A DNA stretch of 64,000 bases from Hippophae tibetana. Taxonomy: Eukaryota; Streptophyta; Magnoliopsida; Rosales; Elaeagnaceae. The notes below the pieces were generated by a model. That model searched no databases. It was given only the letters and a program-made list of their open reading frames with translations, and was not told the origin of the DNA. Position 1 is the first letter of the stretch. Each line of letters begins with the position of its first letter. Below, piece after piece: positions 1-10,386 of the stretch. The stretch spans positions 40,873,452 to 40,937,451 of the forward strand of contig CM072811.1 in NCBI GenBank assembly GCA_037013495.1, given 5' to 3'. The position numbers and the translations under genes are program-made.

Positions 1-1954
1 CTTTGCATGGAGTCCAAATTGGGGGAAGGGGAGAATAGGATTCAGATTTTATTGAAACTGTGAGAGAGGAAACGTTCCATTCAAATTGGAAAATGGGAAT
101 AAATGCAATGGCAAACATTTTAGGAAAAATAATAGAATTTTGAGATTGAGGTTTTAAAGGGTTACTGTGTATTATCATATTTATTTAAAAAATAATATTT
201 AGATTTTATATTTATTTTTTATGACAGTTTAATCATATTATTATAAAAAAAATGATAGCATAAGATAATAATTAATTTTTTTAGATTATTTAATTTACAT
301 TTTATTTAACTTAAAATAATTTTTATTTAATGTAGTTAAAAAAATGAAAAAAAGTTTATTTTATCTTTGTACGATCATTTTATAATAATAATATAATTAA
401 ATTATTACATAAAATAATTATAAAACTTATAAAGGTTATTTTAGGATATAAAGTTTCATTGAGTGAGGTGTGATTTGCGTCCACTTGGTGTGCGTAAGAT
501 TTTCAATTATGTTCTTACCGTAAGGCAAAAGGGAAATCAGGACTAGTGTTATGAGGGGGTGAGTTTGAGGTTATCCTCTTTTCACGTTAAGTATAATTGT
601 ATTAATAATTATAATTATTTTATATTAATTTTAGATACATTTGGTTAATAATTATTAGTTATAAATTAATAACAAATTTCTTACTATTTAATCACATTTT
701 TTTTAACATTTATTTAAAAATATATTTAGTTCAAAAAATTAAATATTAACTTAATTTTTTTACTATATTATTTAAAATATTAATATTAATTATTTTTTTA
801 ATTATTTAGTATATGTTTTAAAGTAAAGTAAAAATATAAAATAAATATAAATAAAATTTAATCGAATTATATAAAATATTGTGTATTTTATTATTAATTT
901 TTTTTATATAATTATATGTATATAAAATAATATTATTAATATAAGTTCGATTTTAGTTAACCATAGTTTCGATATTACAGTAACTATTTTTGTTGTACAA
1001 CTTATCGATTATTGTTTTTTGTTTAGAAAAAATTGTCAAATTTTTACGAATAATTACATATTCAATTATTTATGGTTAAAATACATAGTTCTAGATAGAA
1101 TAGGAATTTAGAAAATAGTTTCTTTTAGTATTTTTTAATAATTATCTCGAACCATTATTTGTGAGTAAAAAATATTTCTATACTGTAATGGTTTTTGGAC
1201 AATTTTGAGTACAAATTTTATAATTCGATTTGAAGACGGTTATATCAATAACCGTCTTCACTCATACCTGTGTCCAATGTTAGACCATACAAGGGTCTTA
1301 GTATGCTACTATTTTTACAGGTATGTTAGTATTTTGTTTATTTTATATTTATAAATTAGATATGTTATTCATATTTTTTAAAATTGATGTAATTTAGTTA
1401 TCTTATTGTTATATTTTTAGATATTTTAATTGTTATTTTATCAATTTTAATTATTTGAGATATTTATATTATTGGTAAAACCTAATCATTTTACTGTTTG
1501 TTCACACTTTGTTTTGATTTTTTAATCATTTTTTTAACATTTTGAGATTTTTTTATTCATATATTTATTAATCCCTCTTAGTAAGGTCAATTTATAATTT
1601 TATGTTCACTGTCTGACTTTGAATGGATAATTTATATCAGCGGAATTACATTTTGAGTTCAAAGCATCACGAAGCCTACCATGCCTAATTTTTATTAAGA
1701 TGGAAATAATGGTACTAAACAGTAAACTTACCATAATTAAATTCACTCCTAAAAATATACTCTTGAATGGGAAGGTGATTTTTCCAAATTCGTATATTGA
1801 TTAAGTTTTCTGTTTTTGATAAGATGATCTTTCCCTATCCACGTTTAAGATAAATTTGATTTACTATAAAACTATATATTTTTTATTTTCTAACTTATAT
1901 TTAAAATATTCTTGCTTCCCCCAAATAAAAAGGGATTTCCACCTAAGATAATAT
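1..1954. other. AT-rich intergenic DNA
   Basis: No credible gene is visible on either strand. The stretch is mostly A/T runs. Its one distinct structure is the perfect hairpin at 1231-1260, listed separately. Confidence 0.6.
1231..1260. repeat. Perfect 13-bp inverted repeat (hairpin)
   Basis: TGAAGACGGTTAT (1231-1243) is followed by a 4-base spacer and its exact reverse complement (1248-1260). Palindromic arms of this kind often occur in terminal or subterminal parts of plant DNA transposons, but no full element with matching ends was identified here. Confidence 0.8.
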
Positions 1955-2372
1955 TGTTAAAATATAAATAAACATAAACAACACAATAATATAACAGGTG
2001 AATAAAAATAATAAACATATTTATTTATAAAAATAATTATTCTTTATTGATACTTCAATTATATATATAGAGAGAGAAAGGTATTATAATAAGGTTCAAT
2101 GTATGTCATTGAATAGTTTATTGAATTTAGTTCTTAAAATTTTTATTTATAATATGACAACCTTACCATAGAACCTTAACTTGTTAATGAGTGTGTTGAG
2201 TCTGAACATATCATACAATACAAATATGTCTAATCTATGAATATAAATAAATACATATTTATTTAATATTTCACTCATTACACTAATTTTATTCTAACAT
2301 GTTTTATTTATTATTTGATATAATTTAGAGTTATCAATGATTATGTTAATTCATACAAAATAATTTCTAACA
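1955..2372 (-). repeat. Probable copia-type LTR (solo or remnant)
   Basis: The segment starts TGTTA and ends TAACA, a typical inverted LTR terminus. It is followed at 2375-2386 by a sequence whose minus strand reads CAAGTGGGAGAA, the polypurine tract that sits next to the 3' LTR in many plant copia elements. This suggests the 3' LTR of a minus-strand element. A second LTR copy was not found, so the partner may be lost, diverged or outside the window. The gypsy element at 2499 is inserted just inside. Confidence 0.4.
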
Positions 2373-2498
2373 ATTCTCCCACTTGTACAACATAGATCAT
2401 ACATTAAATACTTAATAGCATAATCATATCAAATAATTTATTTTAAAACTTTTGAACCAAATTTTTATGTACAATAATGCACAATAAGAGTACATATT

Positions 2499-3138
2499 GT
2501 CACGACCTTATTTTTCAAGTAGAGATCATGCGACACTTAGCACCGTCCGTTACACTAAGCCTGTCTTTGAATCCGAATGAAACTCCAAAGAGAATAGAGA
2601 GAGAGTTTGCAAAGAATACTTTGTATTGCTCTAGAGAGAGTTTATCTTACAAGATACTAAGAATTCCCAAGATTTCCCAAGATGAATACAAATGAAGACC
2701 AATGGGTCTATTTATAGTGTGGGTCTAAGCTTAAGGCTATCCACCACTTTCTAGATTCTTCTAGCTTCTAGAATATACAAGAGAGCTCTTGTTTTATATA
2801 CACTATGCCATAAGGGTTTAAGACTTTCTAGCCAACTCTAGAGTCTTCTAGATTTGTCTAGTTCCTTCATGCACCTTCCGGGATGTTTCGTAAGCTTCCA
2901 GCGGCTTCTACATCCTTCATGAATCATCCGGCATGTTCTAGAACATTCCAGTCCATTCTAGCACTTTCCAGCATGCTCTAGAATATTCTAGGGTCTTCTT
3001 GCTTGAGTTGAGTCCATCCAACTCTAGCTCTTTCTAGACATCTCTAGGCAACTCTAGAACTTTTCATGTAGAATAGTCTAGATCCTTTAGGCAACCATCA
3101 TTTGTTTGGATTTTTAGGGGCAATTTGAGCGGGACGTG
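2499..3138 (-). repeat. 3' LTR of the gypsy element
   Basis: About 640 bp, matching 7495-8138 with 16 differences by hand count, all transitions. It is full of TTCTAG and CTAGAA words. The inner border has GTTGCACGTC where the outer end of the other LTR has TGTCACGTC, so the first bases of this LTR are altered or lost. Confidence 0.92.
2936..2948. promoter_or_regulatory. Heat-shock-element-like site in the 3' LTR
   Basis: The same TTCTAGAACATTC word is conserved in this LTR. A second palindromic GAATATTC unit lies within CTAGAATATTCTAG at about 2977-2990. Confidence 0.5.
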
Positions 3139-5879
3139 CAACTTGTACGACACCTTACCGACTTTCTTGAGGACTAGAAATGGTCCTTCATACTTCCGCA
3201 CCAACCCCTTATGAACCTTCCGCAAGGACTTGAATTGTTGGGGCAATAGTTTTACAAGAACCAAATCGCCTTCATGAAATTCCACCATCCTCCTTTTCTT
3301 GTCAGCTCATTTCTTCATCTTCTTAGATGCCTTATTGAGATAGGCTCGGGCCAACTCAGCTTGTTCATGCCACGCCTTGGCAAATTTGAAGGCAGCAGGA
3401 CTCTTCCTTTCATAACTCGTAGCCAAGGCATGAGGAGTCATGGGTTGCTGCCCCATGACGATCTCAAAGGGACTCTTCACGGCAGACTCGCTCCGTTGTA
3501 AATTGTAAGAGAATTGGGCTACATCTAACAGCTTCGCCCAATCCCGCTGATTAGCACTCACAAAGTGCCTGAGATATAACTCCAGCAACGCGTTGGCACG
3601 CTCCGTTTTTCCGTCACTTTGTGGGTGAAAGCTTGTGGAGAAATTCAAGTCTGATCCCAACAACTTGAATAGTTCACTCCAAACTTTCCACGTGAATCGT
3701 GGGTCTCGGTCACTCACGATATTAGCCAGGATTCCCCAATGCTTCACAACATTCTTGAGGAACAAACGTACCGTCTCATCTGCCGTGCAGTCCGTTGAGG
3801 CAGGTATGAATGTCGCGTATTTGCTGAAGCGGTCAATGACGACAATAATGCTGCCAAAGCCCTCTGATTTTGGCAGACAAGTGATGAAATCCATAGAGAC
3901 ACTTTCCCATGGTCTCTCTGGAATAGGCAGCGACTCTAGCAAACCTTCGGGTGCATGTTGCTCTATCTTGTCCTGTTGACACATAAGACAAGTCCATACA
4001 TAAGCTTCCACATCGTCCCGAAGTTGAGGCCAATAGTAGATTGACTTGATCAAAGCAAGGATGCGCCTCATTCCTGGGTGTCCAGCCCATAACGAATCAT
4101 GACACTCCTTGATAAGCTCTTTCCTTAAGCTCCCCCATTTTGGCACGAAGATTCGATTCTGCTTGGCATAGAGTAGTCCGTCACTCAGCCAAAATCATCT
4201 CGTCTTTCCTTCCTTGATGAGGGCAAGGAGGTTTTGAGAAAGGGCATCATGCTTCAACCCTTCTTTGATCCTTTCCAACAAAGGACTACTTGGCCTACTC
4301 AAGGCTGCTAATTCTGCCCTACGGCTCAGCGCATCAACCACCACATTGGCCTTACCGGGTTTGTACTCCAACCTATAGTCAAACTCCGCCAAGAAGTCTT
4401 GCCATCGAGCTTGCTTGGGACTCAACTTCTTTTGAGTTTGGAAGTAGCTTGTTGCTACATTGTCCGTCATGATAACAAAATGAGAACCCAACAAGTAGTG
4501 TCGCCACACCCTTAGGCAATGAATGATATCTGTCATTTCCTTTTATTGCACAGTATAGCGGCGTTCGGTGTCATTGAGTTTTTGGCTCTCATAGGCTATC
4601 AGACGCCCTTCCTGCATCAAAACTCCACCAATGGCAAAGTCTGAGGAATCTGTGTGCAGCTCGTATGTCTTGGAGGGATCTGGAAGACAAAGTACCGGTT
4701 CTTCACTAATGACCTTCTTCAAGTCTTCAAATGAGGTTTGGCATTCGCTTGTCCATTCCCAAGACTTGTTCTTTTTAAGCAGATCGGTCAATGGGGTTGC
4801 TCTCGCTGAGTAGGACTTGATGAACCTTCTATAATAGTTCACCAGTCCGAGAAAAGATCTTAACTCGGAAGCCTTGACAGGAGGTTCCCATTCTTGGATG
4901 GCTTTTACCTTGGCTCCATCCATCATCAGTTTCCCATCCTTTATCATGTGCCCTAAGAACATCACCTCATCTTGGGCAAAGAAACATTTCTCCTTCTTGA
5001 CATATAGCTCATTTTCCCTCAGGACCTCGAACACCTTCTTCAAATGCTCTAGATGTTCTTCCAAAGTTCGACTATATATCATGATGTCATCAAGATATAC
5101 TACCACGAACCGATCGAGGTAGGGATGGAAAATCTTGTTCATCAGAGTGCAGAAGGTGGCTGGTGCATTTGTGAGACCAAATGGCATGACAAGGAACTCA
5201 TAGGCACCGTACCTGGTTACACATGTGGTCTTGGGCTCATCTCCCTTGGCTATGCGTACCTGGTAGTACCTCGATCGCAAGTCCAATTTTGTGAAGTATC
5301 TAGCATTCCCCAATTGATCGAACAAATCAGCAATAAGAGGGATAGGATACTTGTTCTTGACTATGATCTTATTTAGAGCCCGATAGTCGATGCACATTCG
5401 TAGCGAGCCATCCTTCTTCTTCTGAAAGAGCACCGGGGCACCAAATGGGGCTTTTGAGGGCCTTATGAAGCCAGCATCCAGCAATTCGTCGAGTTGCTTT
5501 CACAGTTCTGCCAACTCTGAGTTCGTCATTCGATAAGGGCTCATTGCTGGTGGCCTGGTGCCAGGTTCCAACTCAATTTCATGGTTTACCTCCCTCCTTG
5601 GAGGTAACCGTTTGGGTAATGCCTCCGGCATCACATCTTGGAACTTATCTAGGACAACTTGCACTTCCGTCGGCAAGTTTGGCTTTGGTGACGCCTCTTC
5701 ATCATCGTATTCCTTTAGGATGGCCAAATAACTATCTTCATCCCTCTTCAATCCCTTCTTGAATTGAAACGTTGAGAGAGCTTGGGTAGTAGGTCTGGTG
5801 GTCCTCTCCGTCGGTACCACACATGCCTTCGCACCATCCATGATGCACATAGAGTTTGAACATGGCACCAAGAAACTCT
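3139..5879 (-). pseudogene. pol of the gypsy element: RT, RNase H, integrase (interrupted)
   Basis: A single reading frame carries the whole of pol but is cut by stops at 5497-5499 (TGA), 4540-4542 (TAA), 4192-4194 (TGA) and 3304-3306 (TGA). In order: reverse transcriptase with YLDD at 5086-5097; RNase H with the TDSSDFA motif; an integrase zinc-binding region ending in a CLMC motif; an integrase core with catalytic Asp at 3889-3891, Asp at 3709-3711 and Glu at 3601-3603, giving the expected D-35-E spacing. The integrase C-terminus (MVEFHEGDLVLVKLL onward) runs straight into the LTR at about 3138, so the normal end of pol is missing. Confidence 0.92.
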
Positions 5880-7451
5880 TACCTGGTCCAAGAACTCCAT
5901 GCCGAATACAATAGAGAAGTCATCCATCGGCGCAACTGATAAGTCCATCTGGCTAGTCCAAGCACCAAGACTGACCTTAACTCCACGAGAAACTCCATGT
6001 AATGGTAGTGTTGCCGAGTTAACCGCTTTGAGAGATCCCCCTCCATTGACAACCTTCAGGCCGAGTCTCTTTGCTTCCTCCACTGAAACAAAATTGTGAG
6101 ATGCACCTGTGTCGACCAAAGCCTTGGCGACCTTCCCATTGATGGCTGCATCTACATACATCAAGCCTTTAGGGGTTTTTGGGGCGCTCTGCAATGCACC
6201 AAGTAGGCGCAAAGAACCCATCTTTTCACCTTCGTCCGACTCACCTCCATCTTGATCATGTGTGGAGGCTACTAAGGCACTCAATGCCTTTATTTTCGGA
6301 CATTCACGTGCCCAATGCGGTCCATCGCAAATGAAGCACGTCACACGGGGCTTCGAGGCATTCCGATCCTCCTTCTCTTTCCCCTTATCTCGTGGCTTGA
6401 ATGAGGAGTTGTCTTTATGATTCTTAAGTCCCTGACTTTTACCGTGGCTTCCCCCACTCTTTCCTCCAACAAACTTCTTATCTGTGGCTTTGGAGCTCTC
6501 TTTGTTTGTAGAGTAATCAATAAAGCTTTCTGCAGTCGCAATGGCCGAAGACAAGTCTTGGACACCATGTCGCTTGAGCTCAAGGTTAGCCCACGATTGG
6601 AGACCGTCCATAAAAAAGAATAGGGCATCCTTGTCGGATGTGTCGTGGACTTCTAGCAGCAAGGTTGTGAACTCCTTCACATAGTCCCTTATGCTACCAG
6701 TTTGCTTCAATCGTCGCAAACGGCCTCTTGCCTCCTCTTCAACATTTACGGGGAAGAACTGCATTTTGAACTCCCTTTTGAAATCTTCAAAGGTATCAAT
6801 TGTGCAAACCCCTCGTTGCACATCTCCATGCCTCCGTCTCCACCACAACATCGTAGTGTCGGACAAATACATGGCTGCAGTTCGGATCTTGCTGGCATGG
6901 TCCGTTATGCCAGTAGCCTCAAAGTATTGTTCTAGCCCCCATAGGAAGTTCTCAACTTCCCTAGCATTCCTAACACCATTGAAGGTCTTAGGCTTGGGAA
7001 CATCCACCCTCTTAGCTTCAATGACGGTGGTTGCACTAGTTCCCGCGGCCATAGCCCGCTTACATAGAGCTAGATCACCACCCATATCCTCCATTCTAAG
7101 CAACACATTAGCAAGTTCTATTTGGACAAGATCCCTTACCTTGGAAAGTTCCGCCTTTAACTCATCAATCTCTTTCCTTAATCCACCATCTAGCTCATTG
7201 AGGGACATCTTAACCGCTGCATGGATCTCCATATCCTCAGTCTCCAAGCCATTGCAACGTTCCTCCAAGTTGTCCACCCGATCGAACAGCTCTCCTAAGC
7301 TGTCCTGTGCACTCCCAACTCGTGCTTCTAAGCTAGAAAGCATGTCTTTCGACTTGGCTCAAGATTCCTTTGGGACTTTCCGAACTTCCTCACGGCCACG
7401 TTTCATTGGTGGAACGTCCATGTTTGGTGTAGCTGGGGCGGTGTTCTTCAT
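5880..7451 (-). pseudogene. gag-protease of the gypsy element (interrupted)
   Basis: The likely start is the ATG at 7449-7451. A TGA at 7359-7361 interrupts it, and the frame reopens from the ATG at 7343. The N-terminal part is rich in Leu, Glu and Lys and looks coiled-coil. It is followed by a retrotransposon gag domain, a zinc knuckle of the form CX2CX3HX4C (around 6299-6340) and an aspartic protease with the DTGAS active site (DTG at 6105-6113). Gag packages the RNA and the protease cleaves the polyprotein. Close to 5880 the protein leaves the pol frame, which fits loss of one G. After that point the gag frame runs on as unrelated residues until 5748. Confidence 0.88.
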
Positions 7452-7480
7452 TTTTGCCAAAGATAGAGATGCTTTAACCC

Positions 7481-7492
7481 GCTCTGATACCA
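7481..7492 (-). promoter_or_regulatory. Primer-binding site for initiator tRNA-Met (gypsy)
   Basis: The minus strand reads TGGTATCAGAGC, complementary to the 3' end of plant initiator tRNA-Met. It lies two bases inside the 5' LTR, where reverse transcription would begin. This fixes the element's direction. Confidence 0.9.
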
Positions 7493-7704
7493 ACTATCAC
7501 GACCTTATTTTTCAAGTAGAGATCGTGCGACACTTAGCACCGTTCGTTGCACTAAGCCTGCCTTTGAATCCGAATGAAACTCCAAAGAGAATAGAGAGAG
7601 AGTTTGCAAAGAATACTTTGTATTGCTCTAGAGAGAGTTTATCTTACAAGATGCTAAGAATTCCCAAGATTTCCCAAGATGAATACAAATGAAGACCAAT
7701 AGGT

Positions 7705-7714
7705 CTATTTATAG
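7705..7714 (-). promoter_or_regulatory. LTR TATA box
   Basis: The minus strand reads CTATAAATAG inside the 5' LTR, a strong plant TATA box. The same box occurs at 2708-2717 in the 3' LTR. Transcription would start roughly 30 bases further along the minus strand, inside the LTR, as expected for a U3/R border. Confidence 0.65.
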
Positions 7715-7932
7715 TGTGGGTCTAAGCTTAAGGCTATCCACCACTTTCTAGATTCTTCTAGCTTCTAGAATATACAAGAGAGTTCTTGTTTTATGTACAC
7801 TATGCCATAAGGGTCTAGGACTTTCTAGCCAACTCTAGAGTCTTCTAGGTTTGTCTAGTTCCTTCATGCACCTTCCGGGATGTTCCGTAAGCTTCCAGCG
7901 GCTTCTACATCCTTCATGAATCATCCGGCATG

Positions 7933-7945
7933 TTCTAGAACATTC
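7933..7945. promoter_or_regulatory. Heat-shock-element-like site in the 5' LTR
   Basis: TTCTAGAACATTC fits the three-unit heat shock element TTCnnGAAnnTTC exactly. It lies about 220 bases upstream of the LTR TATA box in the element's own direction. A two-unit GAA/TTC site lies nearby but has one change in this copy. Function is inferred from the motif alone. Confidence 0.5.
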
Positions 7946-8138
7946 CAGTCCATTCTAGCACTTTCCAGCGTGCTCTAGAATATTTTAGGGTCTTCTTGCT
8001 TGAGTTGAGTCCATCCAACTCTAGCTCTTTCTAGACATCTCTAGGCAACTCTAGAACTTTTCATGTAGAATAGTCTAGATCCTTTAGGCAACCATTATTT
8101 GTTTGGATTTTTAGGGGCAATTTGAGCGGGACGTGACA

Positions 8139-10036
8139 ATATGCTATGCTACATACAATTTGGCATCGAAGATTTAAAGCATTGTTATAATAATTCACTT
8201 ATGTATAAAAATGAGAGATGTCTTCGTATTAACAATATGCGTATTAACACGATGTCTCTCATTGAACCAAAATATGTGTTGACAATAAAACATGTGTTAC
8301 ATGATAATACAATATTAGATCATTAACTATACATGTCATTAAAACTCACACTAACCCAATACATAAATTGATTTTGAAAAACAAAATCTAAATGGAAAAC
8401 ATGCTCTTAAAATAAGATCCAATTAAAATGTAGTGAGTGAATTTAATAATATATTTCATACATATAGGCATATAATCAATCTATTGAGGGAAAGTTATTA
8501 TAAAATGATTATAGTATATTATTGGGGTTTTTTAAAAACTATTGCTAGCAATTCATAACCCTTTAATAATTCGAGAATTATATTTAATTACAAGCTCTCT
8601 CATAATATGTTAATATTATGTTTTCATTATCGATGTTATTGTATCCAATTATATTCAAAATGTTGATTCAGTAATATACCTATAACATTTTGACATTGCA
8701 ATTAATTTGTTAAAAAAATACTTATTTATTCCATATATGAAATTAGTTCAATATTAAATTTTCTCCCACTTGAACGGATTTATTAGATTATATAATAACA
8801 TGAAAAGTCAAATGCGAGCAAACATCTAAAATAACCATAATCTAATCCAAAAAATATAATCATGAAAGAAACTTATCACATAAAACATCGAGAAGATGTT
8901 ATAATACAAATAAGAATTCTATATCACATGAGATAGTAAATAGTTAAAGAGTATGTTATAATAAACTACATGTAAATAAAAAGACATGTCTAAATTATCA
9001 AGATCCGTGAACTTTTTCAGAATGATTTTGTTCTATTTTTAAGTCCTTTGAAATTGGGTCATGAACGTCTTAAAGTATGATTTCATTTCATAACCAGTCT
9101 TTTGTGTTTGACAGAGAACATGATAAAATAAATAATCATTATGTGCACAATAACATAATAAAAATGATAAATCATCGAGCTTCGTTCACTTAACACATCA
9201 ATATGATTATCATTTATTTGAAATATGCACTATAAATTCATATGCAAGCTAACTTGAAGTGAATATATTTATAAATAAATAAGCTCATTAACATGTTTCT
9301 TTTAAACAAAATTTGACAACAATGAGTACAAACAATTCTTTATGTCATGGTAAAAACATTCGATTGTAAAATTATCACTAATACAATTTTCAAGTATCAC
9401 ATATTACACATATAACATTCTTTATCCTAAAAAATTAGATTTTGAATCTATTTGACCATTATAGTCTCTTAACATAATATTTGTCTACTTATATTATTTA
9501 AAAGATTTAAGTATATAATTACACTATACAACAAAAAAACATTTTATATCATACCATTTTTGGATTGCATAACATATTTGGTACCATAATAATACATTAA
9601 CAAAATACGAAATTATCAAAAATTACGTGGATTGTCCAAAAATAAATAACACAAAATCAAATTACATAATCATAATTACTTAATATTGACACAAGGTCTT
9701 AATATATAACGTCTTGGATTATTCTTGTAATAAGTAATTGAAAGCAATTTAAATCAACTCAATCATTTATTATCCTACAAAATTCAAAATTTAAGCACTT
9801 AGTACTTATATCTAATTTCTAGATATAAATAATATAAAATTTTACATTTATTGATCTCATTGTGTAATAGTATTACAAGCAACTCATATTCAACTAATAG
9901 GCATGTACTAGGCTCAAATATTTTAATATCTTTAATTTCTTAAGCTTTTATGAACTCATCAAAATTTAAAATTTTCTAATAACCAATATGTCTTGCACAT
10001 TTAGCAGTTACACTTAAATCATCATTATCAAATGAT
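8139..10036. other. AT-rich DNA without a recognisable gene
   Basis: Only short frames occur, and none resembles a known protein. The stretch continues what lay left of the gypsy insertion and may be decayed retrotransposon body. A purine tract resembling a copia polypurine tract (minus strand, near 8760-8775) has no LTR-like terminus beside it. Confidence 0.5.
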
Positions 10037-10041
10037 ATTTG

Positions 10042-10153
10042 TGTTGAAGTCCCACATCGATTAAGCATTGGGTTTCTGTTGCACTTATAAGTCTATGGCA
10101 ACCCTTCCTCTTTGAGAGCTCTTTTGGAGGGAGTTAGGCCATGAATTTCTTCA
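10042..10153 (+). repeat. TRIM 5' LTR
   Basis: 112 bp, TGTTGAAG to TTCTTCA, identical by eye to 10270-10381. It contains GTCCCACATCG near its start, a word common at the start of dicot TRIM LTRs. Confidence 0.94.
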
Positions 10154-10166
10154 TGGTATCAGAGCC
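10154..10166 (+). promoter_or_regulatory. TRIM primer-binding site (tRNA-Met)
   Basis: TGGTATCAGAGCC follows the 5' LTR with no gap and matches the complement of the initiator tRNA-Met 3' end. Confidence 0.93.
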
Positions 10167-10269
10167 AGGTGTCTTGGTCGGTACCCGGCCGATTGTAGGG
10201 GATGGACCCTGCGTCGGTGTGAGGGGGAGGCGCTCCATATCCCCGGTCGGAAATCGATGTGAGGGGGAG

Positions 10270-10381
10270 TGTTGAAGTCCCACATCGATTAAGCATTGGG
10301 TTTCTGTTGCACTTATAAGTCTATGGCAACCCTTCCTCTTTGAGAGCTCTTTTGGAGGGAGTTAGGCCATGAATTTCTTCA
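10270..10381 (+). repeat. TRIM 3' LTR
   Basis: 112 bp, identical by eye to the 5' LTR and preceded by a purine tract at about 10257-10269. The downstream ATTTG repeats the bases before the 5' LTR. Confidence 0.94.
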
Positions 10382-10386
10382 ATTTG

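Larger units (their letters stand above)
2499..8138 (-). mobile_element. Ty3/gypsy LTR retrotransposon, near full length, inactivated
   Basis: A 5.6-kb element lies on the minus strand: 5' LTR at 7495-8138, tRNA-Met primer site, gag-protease, reverse transcriptase-RNase H, integrase, then 3' LTR at 2499-3138. The flanks share ATAT (before 2499 and after 8138), a likely short target duplication. The order protease-RT-RH-integrase defines Ty3/gypsy, and the motifs resemble the chromovirus branch, but the integrase C-terminus where a chromodomain would sit is lost. Pol is broken by four in-frame stops and gag by one, with a frameshift at the gag/pol border. It could only be mobilised in trans. 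Confidence 0.93.
7495..8138 (-). repeat. 5' LTR of the gypsy element
   Basis: About 644 bp, bounded by the primer-binding site on its low-coordinate side and by TGACA at 8134-8138. On the minus strand it begins TGTCACGTCC. It acts as promoter and, at its far end, as RNA processing signal for the element. Confidence 0.92.
10042..10381 (+). mobile_element. TRIM (miniature LTR retrotransposon), structurally intact
   Basis: Two 112-bp direct repeats (10042-10153 and 10270-10381), identical by eye, begin TGTTGAAG and end TTCTTCA. The primer-binding site TGGTATCAGAGCC (10154-10166) directly follows the first, and the purine tract GTGAGGGGGAG precedes the second. The 116-bp interior codes for nothing. 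The flanks carry a perfect 5-bp target duplication, ATTTG, at 10037-10041 and 10382-10386. This is the layout of a terminal-repeat retrotransposon in miniature, which must borrow proteins from other elements. Identical LTRs point to a recent insertion. Confidence 0.95.

Noticed and set aside
2477-2695. 72-codon plus-strand frame
   Set aside because: It lies within the LTR and is repeated at the other LTR; it has no recognisable protein features.
3274-5376. Several plus-strand frames of 60-114 codons
   Set aside because: They are opposite the pol gene of the gypsy element, which is clearly coding on the minus strand.
6691-7692. Plus-strand open frame of 333 codons
   Set aside because: It lies opposite the gag gene of the gypsy element and runs into the LTR. 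It has no known motif, while the minus strand has gag and protease.
8760-8775. Second copia-like polypurine tract (minus strand)
   Set aside because: The tract is similar to that at 2375-2386, but no LTR terminus follows and the surroundings do not align.
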